Source: Streptomyces sp. H27-C3 | Lineage (GTDB): Bacteria > Actinomycetota > Actinomycetes > Streptomycetales > Streptomycetaceae | Length of the DNA: 64,000 nt | Direction: 5' to 3' | Assembly (NCBI RefSeq): GCF_030063415.1 | Contig: NZ_JASITA010000017.1 | Span: 101,177-165,176 of the forward strand | Shown here: piece by piece, positions 52,202-61,300 of the stretch | Layout: each line of letters opens with the position of its first letter | Numbering within the stretch: position 1 is the first letter of the stretch | Notes under the pieces: model-generated | Databases searched by the model: none | The model's input: only the letters and a program-made list of their open reading frames with translations | What the model was told of the DNA's origin: nothing | Made by a program: the position numbers and the translations under genes

Positions 52202-52241
52202 TGTCAACATTTTGTCCTGACATTCGGACGAACCCTTGACA
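52202..52241. promoter_or_regulatory. Divergent iol promoter region
   Basis: TTGACA lies at 52202-52207 on the minus strand with TAGACC 18 nt downstream, fitting the iolC promoter. A second TTGACA lies at 52236-52241 on the plus strand for the isomerase gene, with a weak -10. Between them an imperfect inverted repeat TTGTCC-N8-GGAC could bind a shared regulator. Confidence 0.65.
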
Positions 52242-52272
52242 CCCTTCTCCAACGGCCGGAAAGCTGGCTTTC

Positions 52273-53199
52273 ATGAGCACTTCCGCCGCCCCCGCTTCCG
52301 TGCCCGCGCTGACCCGCATCCGGATCGGTTCCGCCCCCGACTCCTGGGGTGTGTGGTTCCCCGAAGATCCGCAGCAGGTGCCCTGGGAACGGTTCCTCGA
52401 CGAGGTCTCCGAGGCCGGTTATCCCTGGATCGAACTCGGCCCGTACGGCTACCTGCCGACCGATCCGGCCCGCCTCACCGCCGAGACCGCGCGCCGCGGC
52501 CTCAAAGTGTCCGCCGGCACCGTCTTCACGGGGCTGCATCGCGGGAGTGGGGTCTGGGACGACACGTGGAAGCACGTGTCGGACATCGCCGAGCTGACCC
52601 GGGCCATGGGCGCGGAGCACCTGGTCGTCATTCCGTCCTTCTGGCGCGACGACAAGACCGGCGAGGTCCTGGAGGACCACACCCTCACCCCCGAGCAGTG
52701 GCGCTCGCTCATCACGCAGACGGAGCGGCTCGGCCGGGAGGTGCGCGAGCGGTACGGGCTGAAGATCGTCGTCCATCCGCACGCGGACACCCACATCGAC
52801 AGCGAGGAGAACGTCAACCGCTTCCTCGACGCGACCGACCCCTCCCTGGTCTCGCTCTGCCTGGACACGGGCCACTACGCGTACTGCGGCGGAGACAGCG
52901 TCAAGCTGATCGAGACGTACGGGGAGCGGATCGGCTATCTGCACCTCAAGCAGGTGGACCCGCGGATCCTGGCCGATGTCGTCACGGACGGGGTGCCGTT
53001 CGGGCCGGCCGTCGGGCGGGGCGTGATGTGCGAGCCGCCGACCGGGGTGCCCGCGCTGGAGCCCGTACTGGCGGCGGCGCAGCGGCTGGACGCCGAGCTG
53101 TTCGCGATCGTCGAGCAGGACATGTACCCGTGCCCGCCGGACAAGCCGCTGCCGATCGCGCGGCGCACCCGCCGATTCCTCCGTTCCTGCGGCGCGTAG
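52273..53199 (+). CDS. IolE-like inosose dehydratase / sugar isomerase
   Basis: A 308-residue TIM barrel of the AP-endonuclease-2 type. Metal ligands lie in WIELGPYGY, VVHPHADTH, CLDTGHYAYCGGD and IVEQDMYP. It is close to IolE (2-keto-myo-inositol dehydratase) and stands back to back with the iol operon, which fits that step; IolH or an inosose isomerase is the alternative. ATG 52273 follows closely after the shared promoter. Confidence 0.88.
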   Translation: MSTSAAPASVPALTRIRIGSAPDSWGVWFPEDPQQVPWERFLDEVSEAGYPWIELGPYGYLPTDPARLTAETARRGLKVSAGTVFTGLHRGSGVWDDTWKHVSDIAELTRAMGAEHLVVIPSFWRDDKTGEVLEDHTLTPEQWRSLITQTERLGREVRERYGLKIVVHPHADTHIDSEENVNRFLDATDPSLVSLCLDTGHYAYCGGDSVKLIETYGERIGYLHLKQVDPRILADVVTDGVPFGPAVGRGVMCEPPTGVPALEPVLAAAQRLDAELFAIVEQDMYPCPPDKPLPIARRTRRFLRSCGA

Positions 53200-53435
53200 A
53201 CAGGAGTCGCCCTGCACCCTCTCTGCCCATGCATCACAAATGTCACATCCGTGCGGTTCCTGTCACACATGTCTCCACTACGCGGGTCTTACGTCACAGG
53301 CCCTCAACAGCCCCTCCCTTACCGTCACTCTGCGTCGTTCAACGGGCACAGGCTGAGTGATCGCCAGCGTTCGCGCCCCAGCTCCCCCAATGGCCCCCCG
53401 GCCAAGGTTGAGGCGCACGCAGGGAGGTGCCACCG

Positions 53436-53633
53436 ATGACTGACCGCAGGCTCTGGTCGTACAAGGAGATCGCCGCGCACATCCGTGTCCAGCCGGACAC
53501 CGTGCGCTCGTACCGCAAGCACGGGCTGCTTCCGCCACCCGATCACGTCGAGGGGGGCAAGCCCTACTGGTACGCGGACACCATCCGCACCTGGGTGTCA
53601 CGCAGGCCTGGCAACAGAGGCCGCAAGGACTGA
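53436..53633 (+). CDS. Small helix-turn-helix protein
   Basis: A 65-residue protein with a MerR-like helix-turn-helix (LWSYKEIAAHIRVQPDTVRSYRKHGLLPPPD) and a wing (GKPYWYADTIRTWV). GGGAGG lies 8 nt from the ATG. It may be a small regulator; the target is unknown. Confidence 0.85.
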   Translation: MTDRRLWSYKEIAAHIRVQPDTVRSYRKHGLLPPPDHVEGGKPYWYADTIRTWVSRRPGNRGRKD

Positions 53634-53688
53634 GGGCATGGGTGGGCCCCGTACCGATCGCAGATCGGTACGGGGCCCACCCATGCCC
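53634..53688. terminator. 26-bp perfect hairpin
   Basis: Arms 53634-53659 and 53663-53688 pair without a mismatch around the loop GCA, just behind the small helix-turn-helix gene. No T run follows. Confidence 0.9.
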
Positions 53689-53837
53689 TCACCACGACGC
53701 CACCCTCCCCCGGGCCGCCCGGCAGCCCCTTCTCCCCGAGTGCGACATAGGGGCCATCTCACATGCAGTTCGGGCGAACCGGATATTATCGGGCCGTTCG
53801 GGCCGACCGAAATCTCTACCGCAGGACGGTCGAACCC

Positions 53838-53857
53838 ATACCCCCTAGGGGTATAGT
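53838..53857 (+). promoter_or_regulatory. CsoR-type copper operator over the copZ promoter
   Basis: ATACCCC-CTA-GGGGTAT, with 7-bp perfect arms, matches the copper operator bound by CsoR in Streptomyces. A TATAGT -10 box begins within the right arm, so bound CsoR would block the promoter until copper releases it. Confidence 0.88.
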
Positions 53858-53934
53858 CTGGAGCGCAGACAGTGACACACGCACGCAGTGAAGTGACACG
53901 CATGCAGTCACACGCCTTCGAAGAGGAGAACGAC

Positions 53935-54252
53935 ATGACCGCCGAGACCGGGACGACGACCGAGACCACCCCGACCGCCTCCTGCTGCTCGCCGACCGGC
54001 TCCTGCCACGACAGTTCCTCGCCGGAGTCCGAGGCGGGCGCCGTCACCACGGTCTACCGGGTGACCGGGATGACCTGCGGTCACTGCGAGGGCGCCATCG
54101 CCGCCGAGGTCTCCGAGATCCCCGGCGTCAGCTCCGTGCAGGCCGTGTCCGCCACCGGCCTGGTGACAGTCGTCTCCAAGGCCCCGCTCGACGACGAGGC
54201 CGTACGCGCCGCGATCGACGAGGCGGGCTACGAGCTCACCGGCCGCGCCTGA
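53935..54252 (+). CDS. copZ: Copper chaperone, heavy-metal-associated domain
   Basis: A 105-residue protein. An HMA fold (VTGMTCGHCEGAIAAEVSEI) has the CxxC copper site GMTCGHC near residue 45. The first 40 residues add a Thr/Ser-rich segment with four Cys (SCCSPTGSC), which may bind a second copper ion. GAGGAG lies 7 nt from the ATG. It should hand Cu(I) to the downstream CopA. Confidence 0.92.
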   Translation: MTAETGTTTETTPTASCCSPTGSCHDSSSPESEAGAVTTVYRVTGMTCGHCEGAIAAEVSEIPGVSSVQAVSATGLVTVVSKAPLDDEAVRAAIDEAGYELTGRA

Positions 54253-54274
54253 GCCACCGCGCCGCAGGCCGGTC

Positions 54275-54320
54275 GGGCCGGGCCGTACGGACCAGTTCAT
54301 ACTGGGTCCTGTACGGCCCG
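54275..54320 (+). terminator. Imperfect hairpin between copZ and copA
   Basis: CCGGGCCGTACGGACCAG pairs with CTGGGTCCTGTACGGCCCGG around a 6-nt loop. It may attenuate read-through into copA. Confidence 0.7.
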
Positions 54321-54344
54321 GCCCGTTTTCTGGAGCAGCACATA

Positions 54345-56570
54345 GTGGACACCTCTCAGGTAGAGCTCTCCATCGGCGGGATGACCTGCGCCTCGTGCGC
54401 GGCCCGCATCGAGAAGAAGCTCAACCGCATGGACGGCGTTTTCGCCACCGTCAACTACGCGACGGAGAAGGCGAGGATCAGTTACGTCGACGGGGTGCTG
54501 GTCCCCGACCTGATCGCCACCGTCGAGAAGACCGGCTACACGGCTGAGGAACCACCGCCGCCCGCCGCCGCGCCGCAGGAGCCCGCGACCACGGGCCAGG
54601 ACGCCGGGCTCGCCTCGCTGCGGCAGCGGCTGCTGGTCTCGCTGCCGCTCTCCGCGCCCGTCATCGCGATGGCGATGATCCCCTCGCTCCAGTTCGACAA
54701 CTGGCAGTGGCTCTCGCTGACGCTCGCGTCGCCGGTCGTCGTCTGGGGCGGGCTGACCTTCCACCGGGCCGCCTGGACCAACGTCAGGCACGGCGCGGCC
54801 ACCATGGACACCCTCGTGTCGGTCGGCACGCTCGCCGCGTACGGCTGGTCGCTGTGGGCCCTGTTCTTCGGGCAGGCCGGCATGACGGGCATGCGCCACG
54901 GCTTCGAACTGACCGCCTCACGCACCGACGGGGCATCGACGATCTACCTCGAAGTCGCCGCCGGAGTCATCACCTTCATCCTGCTCGGGCGTTTCCTGGA
55001 GGCACAGTCGAAGCGGAAGGCGGGCGCGGCCCTGCGCGCGCTGCTCGACCTCGGCTCCAAGGACGTGACGGTGCTGAGAGGCGGCAGCGAGGTACGCGTC
55101 CCGGTCGCCTCCCTCTCCGTCGGCGACCGCTTCGTCGTACGTCCCGGGGAGAAGATCGCCACCGACGGCACGGTCACCGAGGGCGCGTCGGCGGTGGACG
55201 CCGCCATGCTGACCGGCGAGTCCGTCCCCGTGGAGGTCGTCGCGGGCGACACCGTCACCGGCGCCACCGTGAACACCTCGGGCCGCATCGTCGTCGAGGC
55301 CACCCGCGTCGGCGCCGACACCCAACTGGCCCGGATGGCCCGCCTCGTCGAGGACGCCCAGAACGGCAAGGCGCAGGTGCAGCGGCTCGCCGACCGCATC
55401 TCCGCGGTCTTCGTGCCCGTGGTGCTGCTCATCGCCCTGGCCACCCTCGTCAGCTGGCTGCTGGTGACGGACGACCCGACCGCGTCCTTCACCGCGGCCG
55501 TCGCGGTGCTGATCATCGCCTGCCCGTGCGCACTGGGCCTGGCCACGCCGACCGCGCTGATGGTCGGCACGGGGCGCGGGGCACAGCTCGGCATCCTGAT
55601 CAAGGGGCCCGAGGTACTGGAGTCGACCCGGCGGGTGGACACCGTCGTACTGGACAAGACGGGCACGGTCACCACCGGCCACATGGAGCTCCAGGGCGTC
55701 GTCGCCGCGGCCGGCACCGACGAGGCCGAACTGCTGCGCCTGGCGGGCGCGCTGGAGCACGCCTCCGAGCACCCGATCGCCCGCGCGATCGCGACCGCCG
55801 CCGCCGCCGCACACGGCCCGCTGCCCGTCCCGGAGAGCTTCGAGAACGTCGCGGGGCACGGGGTGCGCGGTGTGGTCGACGGGCACCGCGTGCTCGTCGG
55901 GCGCGGTGAGCTGCTCGCCGATGCGGGCCCGAAGCTGCCGCGCGAGCTGGCCGACGCGAAGGCCGACGCCGAGGCGGAGGGCCGTACGGCGGTGATCGTC
56001 GCCTGGGACGGGCAGGCGCGCGGCGTCCTCACCGTCGCCGACGCGGTGAAGGAGACCAGCGCGCAGGCCGTCGCCCAGCTGCGCGCCCTGGGTCTCACCC
56101 CGGTCCTGCTGACCGGCGACAACCGGGCCGTCGCCGATTCGGTGGCGCGCGCGGTCGGCATCACCGAGGTGTACGCCGAGGTCCTCCCCCAGGACAAGGT
56201 CGACGTGGTGAAGCGGCTCCAGGCGGAGGGCCGCAGCGTCGCGATGGTCGGCGACGGGGTGAACGACGCCGCCGCGCTGGCCACCGCCGACCTGGGGCTC
56301 GCGATGGGGACCGGAACGGACGCCGCGATCGAGGCGGGCGACCTCACGCTCGTACGTGGAGATCTCAGGGTGGCGGCGGACGCCATCCGGCTGTCGCGCC
56401 GGACCCTCGCCACCATCAAGGGCAATCTCTTCTGGGCCTTCGGCTACAACGTGGCGGCGCTGCCGCTGGCCGCCGCCGGGCTGCTCAACCCCATGATCGC
56501 CGGATTCGCGATGGCCTTTTCCTCGGTGTTCGTAGTGACAAACAGCCTTCGGCTGCGTACCTTCACATGA
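54345..56570 (+). CDS. copA: Copper-exporting P1B-type ATPase
   Basis: A 741-residue pump. One N-terminal metal domain (GGMTCASC), eight membrane helices, the actuator motif TGES, the CPC copper site (CPCALGLATP), the phosphorylation site DKTGT, the HP motif near EHASEHPIA and GDGVNDAAAL. It exports Cu(I). GTG 54345 with GGAG 10 nt upstream. Part of a CsoR-controlled operon with copZ. Confidence 0.96.
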   Translation: MDTSQVELSIGGMTCASCAARIEKKLNRMDGVFATVNYATEKARISYVDGVLVPDLIATVEKTGYTAEEPPPPAAAPQEPATTGQDAGLASLRQRLLVSLPLSAPVIAMAMIPSLQFDNWQWLSLTLASPVVVWGGLTFHRAAWTNVRHGAATMDTLVSVGTLAAYGWSLWALFFGQAGMTGMRHGFELTASRTDGASTIYLEVAAGVITFILLGRFLEAQSKRKAGAALRALLDLGSKDVTVLRGGSEVRVPVASLSVGDRFVVRPGEKIATDGTVTEGASAVDAAMLTGESVPVEVVAGDTVTGATVNTSGRIVVEATRVGADTQLARMARLVEDAQNGKAQVQRLADRISAVFVPVVLLIALATLVSWLLVTDDPTASFTAAVAVLIIACPCALGLATPTALMVGTGRGAQLGILIKGPEVLESTRRVDTVVLDKTGTVTTGHMELQGVVAAAGTDEAELLRLAGALEHASEHPIARAIATAAAAAHGPLPVPESFENVAGHGVRGVVDGHRVLVGRGELLADAGPKLPRELADAKADAEAEGRTAVIVAWDGQARGVLTVADAVKETSAQAVAQLRALGLTPVLLTGDNRAVADSVARAVGITEVYAEVLPQDKVDVVKRLQAEGRSVAMVGDGVNDAAALATADLGLAMGTGTDAAIEAGDLTLVRGDLRVAADAIRLSRRTLATIKGNLFWAFGYNVAALPLAAAGLLNPMIAGFAMAFSSVFVVTNSLRLRTFT

Positions 56571-56650
56571 CGCACACAAAGTGACACAGGTCACCGTGAT
56601 TTGAGGGTAACCATATGGGCCACTCGCGAGTCTAAGTGGGCGATGCCAAG

Positions 56651-56694
56651 GACGTCTTGGGGGACGTTCGCGAAATGTCTTGGGGGACATTTCG
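56651..56694. repeat. Twin hairpins with identical TTGGGG loops
   Basis: ACGTC-TTGGGG-GACGT and GAAATGTC-TTGGGG-GACATTTC lie 3 nt apart. Loops and the closing GTC/GAC pairs are the same, while the outer stem pairs differ and still match, as in a structured RNA. Confidence 0.8.
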
Positions 56695-56842
56695 GGCAAA
56701 CGTAGGCCGGGGCACGTGCAACCGGGGAGCTTTGAGCGGCCCTCCCGTACGTACGGGTCCCGGCAGACCGCGCAAGACGAGCTCCTGCTCACCACAGACG
56801 CCCGGCCGGATCCCGTGGGGGGAATCCGCTCGGGGAAATGGG

Positions 56843-56890
56843 AAGCGCCCCGCATTGTCGACCCGTGGGGGGATCGGCAGCGGGGCGCTT
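56843..56890. terminator. Bidirectional terminator-like inverted repeat
   Basis: Arms AAGCGCCCCGC and GCGGGGCGCTT separated by 26 nt, which itself has GC-rich pairing. It stands between the convergent copA and citrate synthase genes. Confidence 0.8.
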
Positions 56891-56940
56891 TCCGCTTTTC
56901 AGCGGCAGACGCGGTGGTGCGTCAGTGGCGCGGGCGGGGC

Positions 56941-56983
56941 GTCAGCGACCCTCGACCGGAGCGCCCGAAGGACCTCACCCGTG
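56941..56983 (-). repeat. Partial duplicate of the citrate synthase gene 3' end
   Basis: GTCAGCGACCCTCGACCGG...GAAGGACCTCACCCGTG repeats the last 15 codons of the gene at 57029-57075, with a 4-base deletion and two changes. It lies 88 nt behind the true stop and cannot be translated as part of it. Confidence 0.88.
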
Positions 56984-57029
56984 GCTGTGCCGGCCCGGGG
57001 GACACCCCCCGGACCCTCAGCCGATCGCG

Positions 57030-58319
57030 TCAGCGACTCTCGACCGGGGCGAACTCCCGAAGGACCTCACCCGTGTAGATCTGGCGCGGGCGGCCGATGC
57101 GCGATCCCGGCTCCTTGATCATCTCGTGCCACTGGGCGATCCAGCCCGGGAGACGGCCCAGCGCGAAGAGCACCGTGAACATCTCGGTCGGGAAGCCCAT
57201 GGCCCGGTAGATCAGGCCGGTGTAGAAGTCGACGTTCGGGTAGAGCTTGCGCTCCACGAAGTACTCGTCGGCCAGCGCGTGCTCTTCGAGCTTGAGCGCG
57301 ATGTCGAGCAGCTCGTCATCCTTGCCCAGGGCGGAGAGAACGTCGTGCGCCGCAGCCTTGATGATCTTCGCCCGGGGGTCGAAGTTCTTGTAGACGCGGT
57401 GCCCGAAGCCCATGAGCTTCACGCCGTCTTCCTTGTTCTTCACCTTGCGGATGAAGTTGTCGACGTCGCCACCGTCGGCCTGAATGCCCTCGAGCATCTC
57501 CAGCACCGACTGGTTGGCGCCACCGTGCAGCGGGCCCCACAGCGCGCTGATGCCGGCGGAGATCGAGGCGAACATGTTCGCCTGCGAGGAGCCGACCAGA
57601 CGCACGGTGGACGTCGAACAGTTCTGCTCGTGGTCCGCGTGCAGGATCAGCAGCTTCTCCAGCGCGGCGACGACGACCGGGTCCGGCACGTACTCCTGCG
57701 CCGGCACCGAGAAGGTCATGCGCAGGAAGTTCTCGACGTACCCGAGGTCGTTGCGCGGGTAGACGAAGGGGTGCCCGATCGACTTCTTGTACGCGTACGC
57801 CGCGATGGTCGGAAGCTTGGCGAGCAGGCGGATCGTCGAAAGGTGACGCTGCTGCTCATCGAACGGGTTGTGGCTGTCCTGATAGAACGTGGACAGCGCG
57901 CTGACCACCGAGGACAGCATCGCCATCGGGTGCGCGTCACGCGGGAAGCCGTCGAAGAACCGCTTGACGTCCTCGTGCAGCAGCGTGTGCTGGGTGATCT
58001 CGTTCTTGAAGGCCGCGAGCTCGTCGACCTTGGGGAGCTCACCGTTGATCAGCAGGTAAGCCACCTCGACGAAGGTGGAGCTTTCGGCGAGCTGCTCGAT
58101 CGGGTATCCCCGGTAGCGCAGGATGCCCTGCTCACCGTCGAGATAGGTGACAGCGGATTTATAGGCGGCGGTATTGCCGTACCCACTGTCCAACGTCACC
58201 AGGCCGGTCTGCGCCCGGAGCTTCCCAATGTCGAAGCCCTTGTCGCCGACGGTGCTGTCGATCACCGGGTAGGTGTATTCGTCATCGCCGTACCGCAGTA
58301 CTACAGAGTTGTCGCTCAC
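57030..58319 (-). CDS. gltA: Citrate synthase, type II
   Basis: A 429-residue citrate synthase. Catalytic residues lie in GPLHGGANQSVLEML, LMGFGHRVYKNFDPRA and a C-terminal Asp region (ERKLYPNVDFYTGLIYRAMG). GTG 58319 follows GAGGG at 6-7 nt; a longer reading upstream has no homology. It condenses oxaloacetate and acetyl-CoA. Confidence 0.95.
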   Translation of the reverse strand: MSDNSVVLRYGDDEYTYPVIDSTVGDKGFDIGKLRAQTGLVTLDSGYGNTAAYKSAVTYLDGEQGILRYRGYPIEQLAESSTFVEVAYLLINGELPKVDELAAFKNEITQHTLLHEDVKRFFDGFPRDAHPMAMLSSVVSALSTFYQDSHNPFDEQQRHLSTIRLLAKLPTIAAYAYKKSIGHPFVYPRNDLGYVENFLRMTFSVPAQEYVPDPVVVAALEKLLILHADHEQNCSTSTVRLVGSSQANMFASISAGISALWGPLHGGANQSVLEMLEGIQADGGDVDNFIRKVKNKEDGVKLMGFGHRVYKNFDPRAKIIKAAAHDVLSALGKDDELLDIALKLEEHALADEYFVERKLYPNVDFYTGLIYRAMGFPTEMFTVLFALGRLPGWIAQWHEMIKEPGSRIGRPRQIYTGEVLREFAPVESR

Positions 58320-58501
58320 GTCATCCCTCACCGACGTAGTGCCTCTTCTTCGAGGTGCCCTGACTGTCTCTACCATCCCCCACTTGGCTCAGGAGAGTGC
58401 ACTCGGGGTCGACCATCAGGCCTATCGGCGGCACTCAGTGCCGCCAACCTGGTCATCCTGCCCCCTTCGCCCCAGTTCCGGGAAGTCCTGGATGGCGTTT
58501 C

Positions 58502-60742
58502 CTACCAATGGTCCTCTATGAGACGTTTCGAGAGGCGGTGGTCGAGCGCCGTGCACCGTCTGCCCGCGGAAACCGTGCGGACGGCCTGCCCTATCGCTTT
58601 TCTGGAGCCGACGAGGACGACCAGCTTCTTGGCCCTGGTCACCGCCGTGTACAGCAGGTTCCGCTGGAGCATCATCCACGCTCCGGTGGTGACGGGGATC
58701 ACCACCGCGGGGTACTCGCTGCCCTGCGAACGGTGGATCGTCATGGCGTACGCGTGCGCCAGCTCGTCCAGCTCGTCGAAGTCGTACCCGACCTCCTCGT
58801 CCTCGTCGGTCAGCACGGTCAGGCGCTGGTCGTCCAGGTTGAGCGAGGTGACCACGCCCACGGTGCCGTTGAAGACCCCGTTGAGTCCCTTCTCGTAATT
58901 GTTGCGAATCTGAGTGACCTTGTCTCCGACGCGGAACACCCTTCCGCCGAACCTCTTCTCGGGAAGGTCGGGCCTGGCGGGCGTAATGGCCTGCTGGAGC
59001 AGGGCGTTGAGCGTGCCGGCGCCCGCCGGGCCCCGGTGCATCGGGGCAAGCACCTGGATGTCGCGCCGCGGATTGAGGCCGAACTTGGCGGGAATGCGGC
59101 GGGCAGCCACGTCCACCGCGAGCTTTCCCGCCTCCTCCGTCTCCTCCTCCACGAAGAGGAAGAAGTCCGGCAGGCCCTGAGTGATGGGCTGCACACCGGA
59201 GTTGATGCGGTGGGCATTGGTGACGACACCGGACTGCTGGGCCTGGCGGAAGATCCGGGTGAGGCGGACGGAGGGGACCGGGCCGCCGTCCGCGAGCAGA
59301 TCGCGCAGCACCTCGCCGGCTCCGACGGAGGGCAGTTGGTCCACGTCCCCGACGAGCAGCAGGTGCGCGCCCGGCGCGACCGCCTTCACCAGCTTGTTGG
59401 CGAGGAGGAGGTCGAGCATCGAGGCCTCGTCGACGACGACCAGATCGGCGTCGAGCGGCCGGTCCTTGTCGTACGCCGCTTCGCCGCCCGGTCGGAGTTC
59501 GAGCAGCCGGTGCACGGTGGACGCGTCGGCCCCGGTCAGCTCGGCCAGCCGCTTGGCGGCGCGGCCGGTGGGGGCGGCGAGGACCACCTTGGCGTTCTTG
59601 GCGCGGGCCAGCTCCACCACCGAGCGGACCGTGAACGACTTGCCGCAGCCCGGCCCGCCGGTGAGCACCGCGACCTTCTCGCTGAGCGCCAGCCTGACGG
59701 CCGCCTCCTGCTCGGGCGCGAGACTGGCGCCCGTACGCTCCCCCAGCCAGGCCAGCGCCTTGTCCCACGCCACGTCCCGGAAGGCCGGCATCCGGTCCTC
59801 GTCGGCGCGCAGCAGGCGCAGCACCTGCGCGGCGAGGGAGATCTCGGCGCGGTAAAACGGCACGAGGTAGACGGCGGTGACGGGCTCGACGCCGTCAGGC
59901 CCCGGGACCTTCTCCCGTACGACGCCCTCCTCGGCGGCGAGTTCGGCGAGGCAGTCGATGACCAGGCCCGTGTCGACCTGAAGCAGCTTGACGGCGTCGC
60001 TGATCAGCCGCTCCTCGGGGAGGTAGCAGTGGCCCTGGTCGGTGGACTGGGACAGCGCGTACTGCAGCCCGGCCTTGACCCGCTCCGGGCTGTCGTGCGG
60101 AATGCCGACGGCCTGGGCGATCCGGTCGGCGGTGAGGAAGCCGATGCCCCAGACGTCGGACGCCAGCCGGTAGGGCTGGTTCTTCACGACGGAGATCGAG
60201 GCGTCGGCGTACTTCTTGTAGATCCGCACGGCGATGGAGGTGGAGACGCCGACACCCTGGAGGAAGATCATGACCTCCTTGATGGCCTTCTGCTCCTCCC
60301 AGGCGGCGCCGATCAGCTTGGTGCGCTTGGGCCCGAGGCCGGGGACCTCCACGAGGCGCTTGGGCTCGCGCTCGATGATGTCGAGGGTGTCGACGCCGAA
60401 GTGCGTGGTGATCCGGTCGGCCATGACCGGGCCGATGCCCTTGATCAGGCCGGAGCCGAGGTAGCGGCGGATGCCCTGGATGGTGGCGGGGAGGATCGTT
60501 GTGTAGTTCTCGACGGTGAACTGCTTGCCGTACTGCGGGTGCGACCCCCAACGGCCTTCCATCCGCAGCGACTCACCGGGCTGGGCGCCGAGCAGCGAGC
60601 CGACGACGGTGAGCAGATCGCCGCCGCCCCGGCCGGTGTCGACGCGGCCGACCGTGTAGCCGGTCTCCTCGTTGGCGTACGTGATCCGTTCGAGGACGCC
60701 TTCGAGGACGGCTCGGTTGGGTGCTGGCGCTGGGCTGGACAT
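58502..60742 (-). CDS. recD2: RecD2 DNA helicase
   Basis: A 746-residue SF1B helicase with the RecD2 N-terminal OB and helix-hairpin-helix parts (GLGPKRTKLIGAAW, GIGFLTADRIAQAVG), Walker A GGPGCGKSFTVRS, DEASMLDLLLANKL and the C-terminal SH3-like and motif VI region (AYAMTIHRSQGSEYPAVV, LLYTAVTRAKKLVVLVG). It unwinds 5'-3' and acts outside RecBCD. ATG 60742. Confidence 0.95.
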   Translation of the reverse strand: MSSPAPAPNRAVLEGVLERITYANEETGYTVGRVDTGRGGGDLLTVVGSLLGAQPGESLRMEGRWGSHPQYGKQFTVENYTTILPATIQGIRRYLGSGLIKGIGPVMADRITTHFGVDTLDIIEREPKRLVEVPGLGPKRTKLIGAAWEEQKAIKEVMIFLQGVGVSTSIAVRIYKKYADASISVVKNQPYRLASDVWGIGFLTADRIAQAVGIPHDSPERVKAGLQYALSQSTDQGHCYLPEERLISDAVKLLQVDTGLVIDCLAELAAEEGVVREKVPGPDGVEPVTAVYLVPFYRAEISLAAQVLRLLRADEDRMPAFRDVAWDKALAWLGERTGASLAPEQEAAVRLALSEKVAVLTGGPGCGKSFTVRSVVELARAKNAKVVLAAPTGRAAKRLAELTGADASTVHRLLELRPGGEAAYDKDRPLDADLVVVDEASMLDLLLANKLVKAVAPGAHLLLVGDVDQLPSVGAGEVLRDLLADGGPVPSVRLTRIFRQAQQSGVVTNAHRINSGVQPITQGLPDFFLFVEEETEEAGKLAVDVAARRIPAKFGLNPRRDIQVLAPMHRGPAGAGTLNALLQQAITPARPDLPEKRFGGRVFRVGDKVTQIRNNYEKGLNGVFNGTVGVVTSLNLDDQRLTVLTDEDEEVGYDFDELDELAHAYAMTIHRSQGSEYPAVVIPVTTGAWMMLQRNLLYTAVTRAKKLVVLVGSRKAIGQAVRTVSAGRRCTALDHRLSKRLIEDHW

Positions 60743-60943
60743 GATCCGACGCTACCGGGCGGCGCTGACAGCGGGGTACGGGGCCGCAGGCGGGATCACG
60801 GCCGGGGGGAAGCCCGCTTGATTGTTCCCTGGGCCCGCACAGGGGCTGTACGGCCGTCCAGCACGCACGCGACGGCCAGGGCGATGTGGTCGATTGCTCG
60901 ATCAGGATTGGTGACAGTACGGGCACCGGTCAGTCGGATCGCG

Positions 60944-61300
60944 TCATTGCCATTTCTCGGTTTCCGCAGATCGGCATGGACCTGGGCCACCGTCGGGAGC
61001 GACTCGCACCGCGTCCAGCCGGGCTCCCCGGCTCTCGGCGACCCGCGTGACGTCCCGCAGCGACTCGGTCAACCGGCTTGCGAGAAAGTGCAGTTCCTTC
61101 CGGCCGACCCGCTGATTCGCCAAGAGGTCGGCCGCATGGCCCAACAGCTCGTCCGCCATACCGAGCTGGATACTCTCGACGCCATTCGCCATGCGGGACA
61201 CGTAGCCGGTGCCGTCCCCCAGGACGTAACACGACTTGCCCTCCGCCCCCGCCCAGGGCAACAGCCGGAGCGTCCGCCCCTCGTACCCCTCCCCGCTCAT
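60944..61300 (-). CDS. Hypothetical protein next to DUF5753/DUF397 locus
   Basis: A 118-residue protein of unknown function (LRLLPWAGAEGKSCYVLGDGTGYVSRMANGVESIQLGMADELL). GGAGG lies 7 nt from the ATG. It overlaps the next gene by ATGA. Such genes often stand beside DUF397 loci in Streptomyces. Confidence 0.8.
   Translation of the reverse strand: MSGEGYEGRTLRLLPWAGAEGKSCYVLGDGTGYVSRMANGVESIQLGMADELLGHAADLLANQRVGRKELHFLASRLTESLRDVTRVAESRGARLDAVRVAPDGGPGPCRSAETEKWQ

Larger units (their letters stand above)
56571..57029. other. Intergenic stretch between copA and citrate synthase
   Basis: About 460 nt. It contains GTGACACAGGTCAC near 56583, two related hairpins (56651-56694), a long inverted repeat (56843-56890) that probably terminates copA and citA transcripts from both sides, and a partial copy of the citA 3' end (56941-56983). 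No gene seen. Confidence 0.7.
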
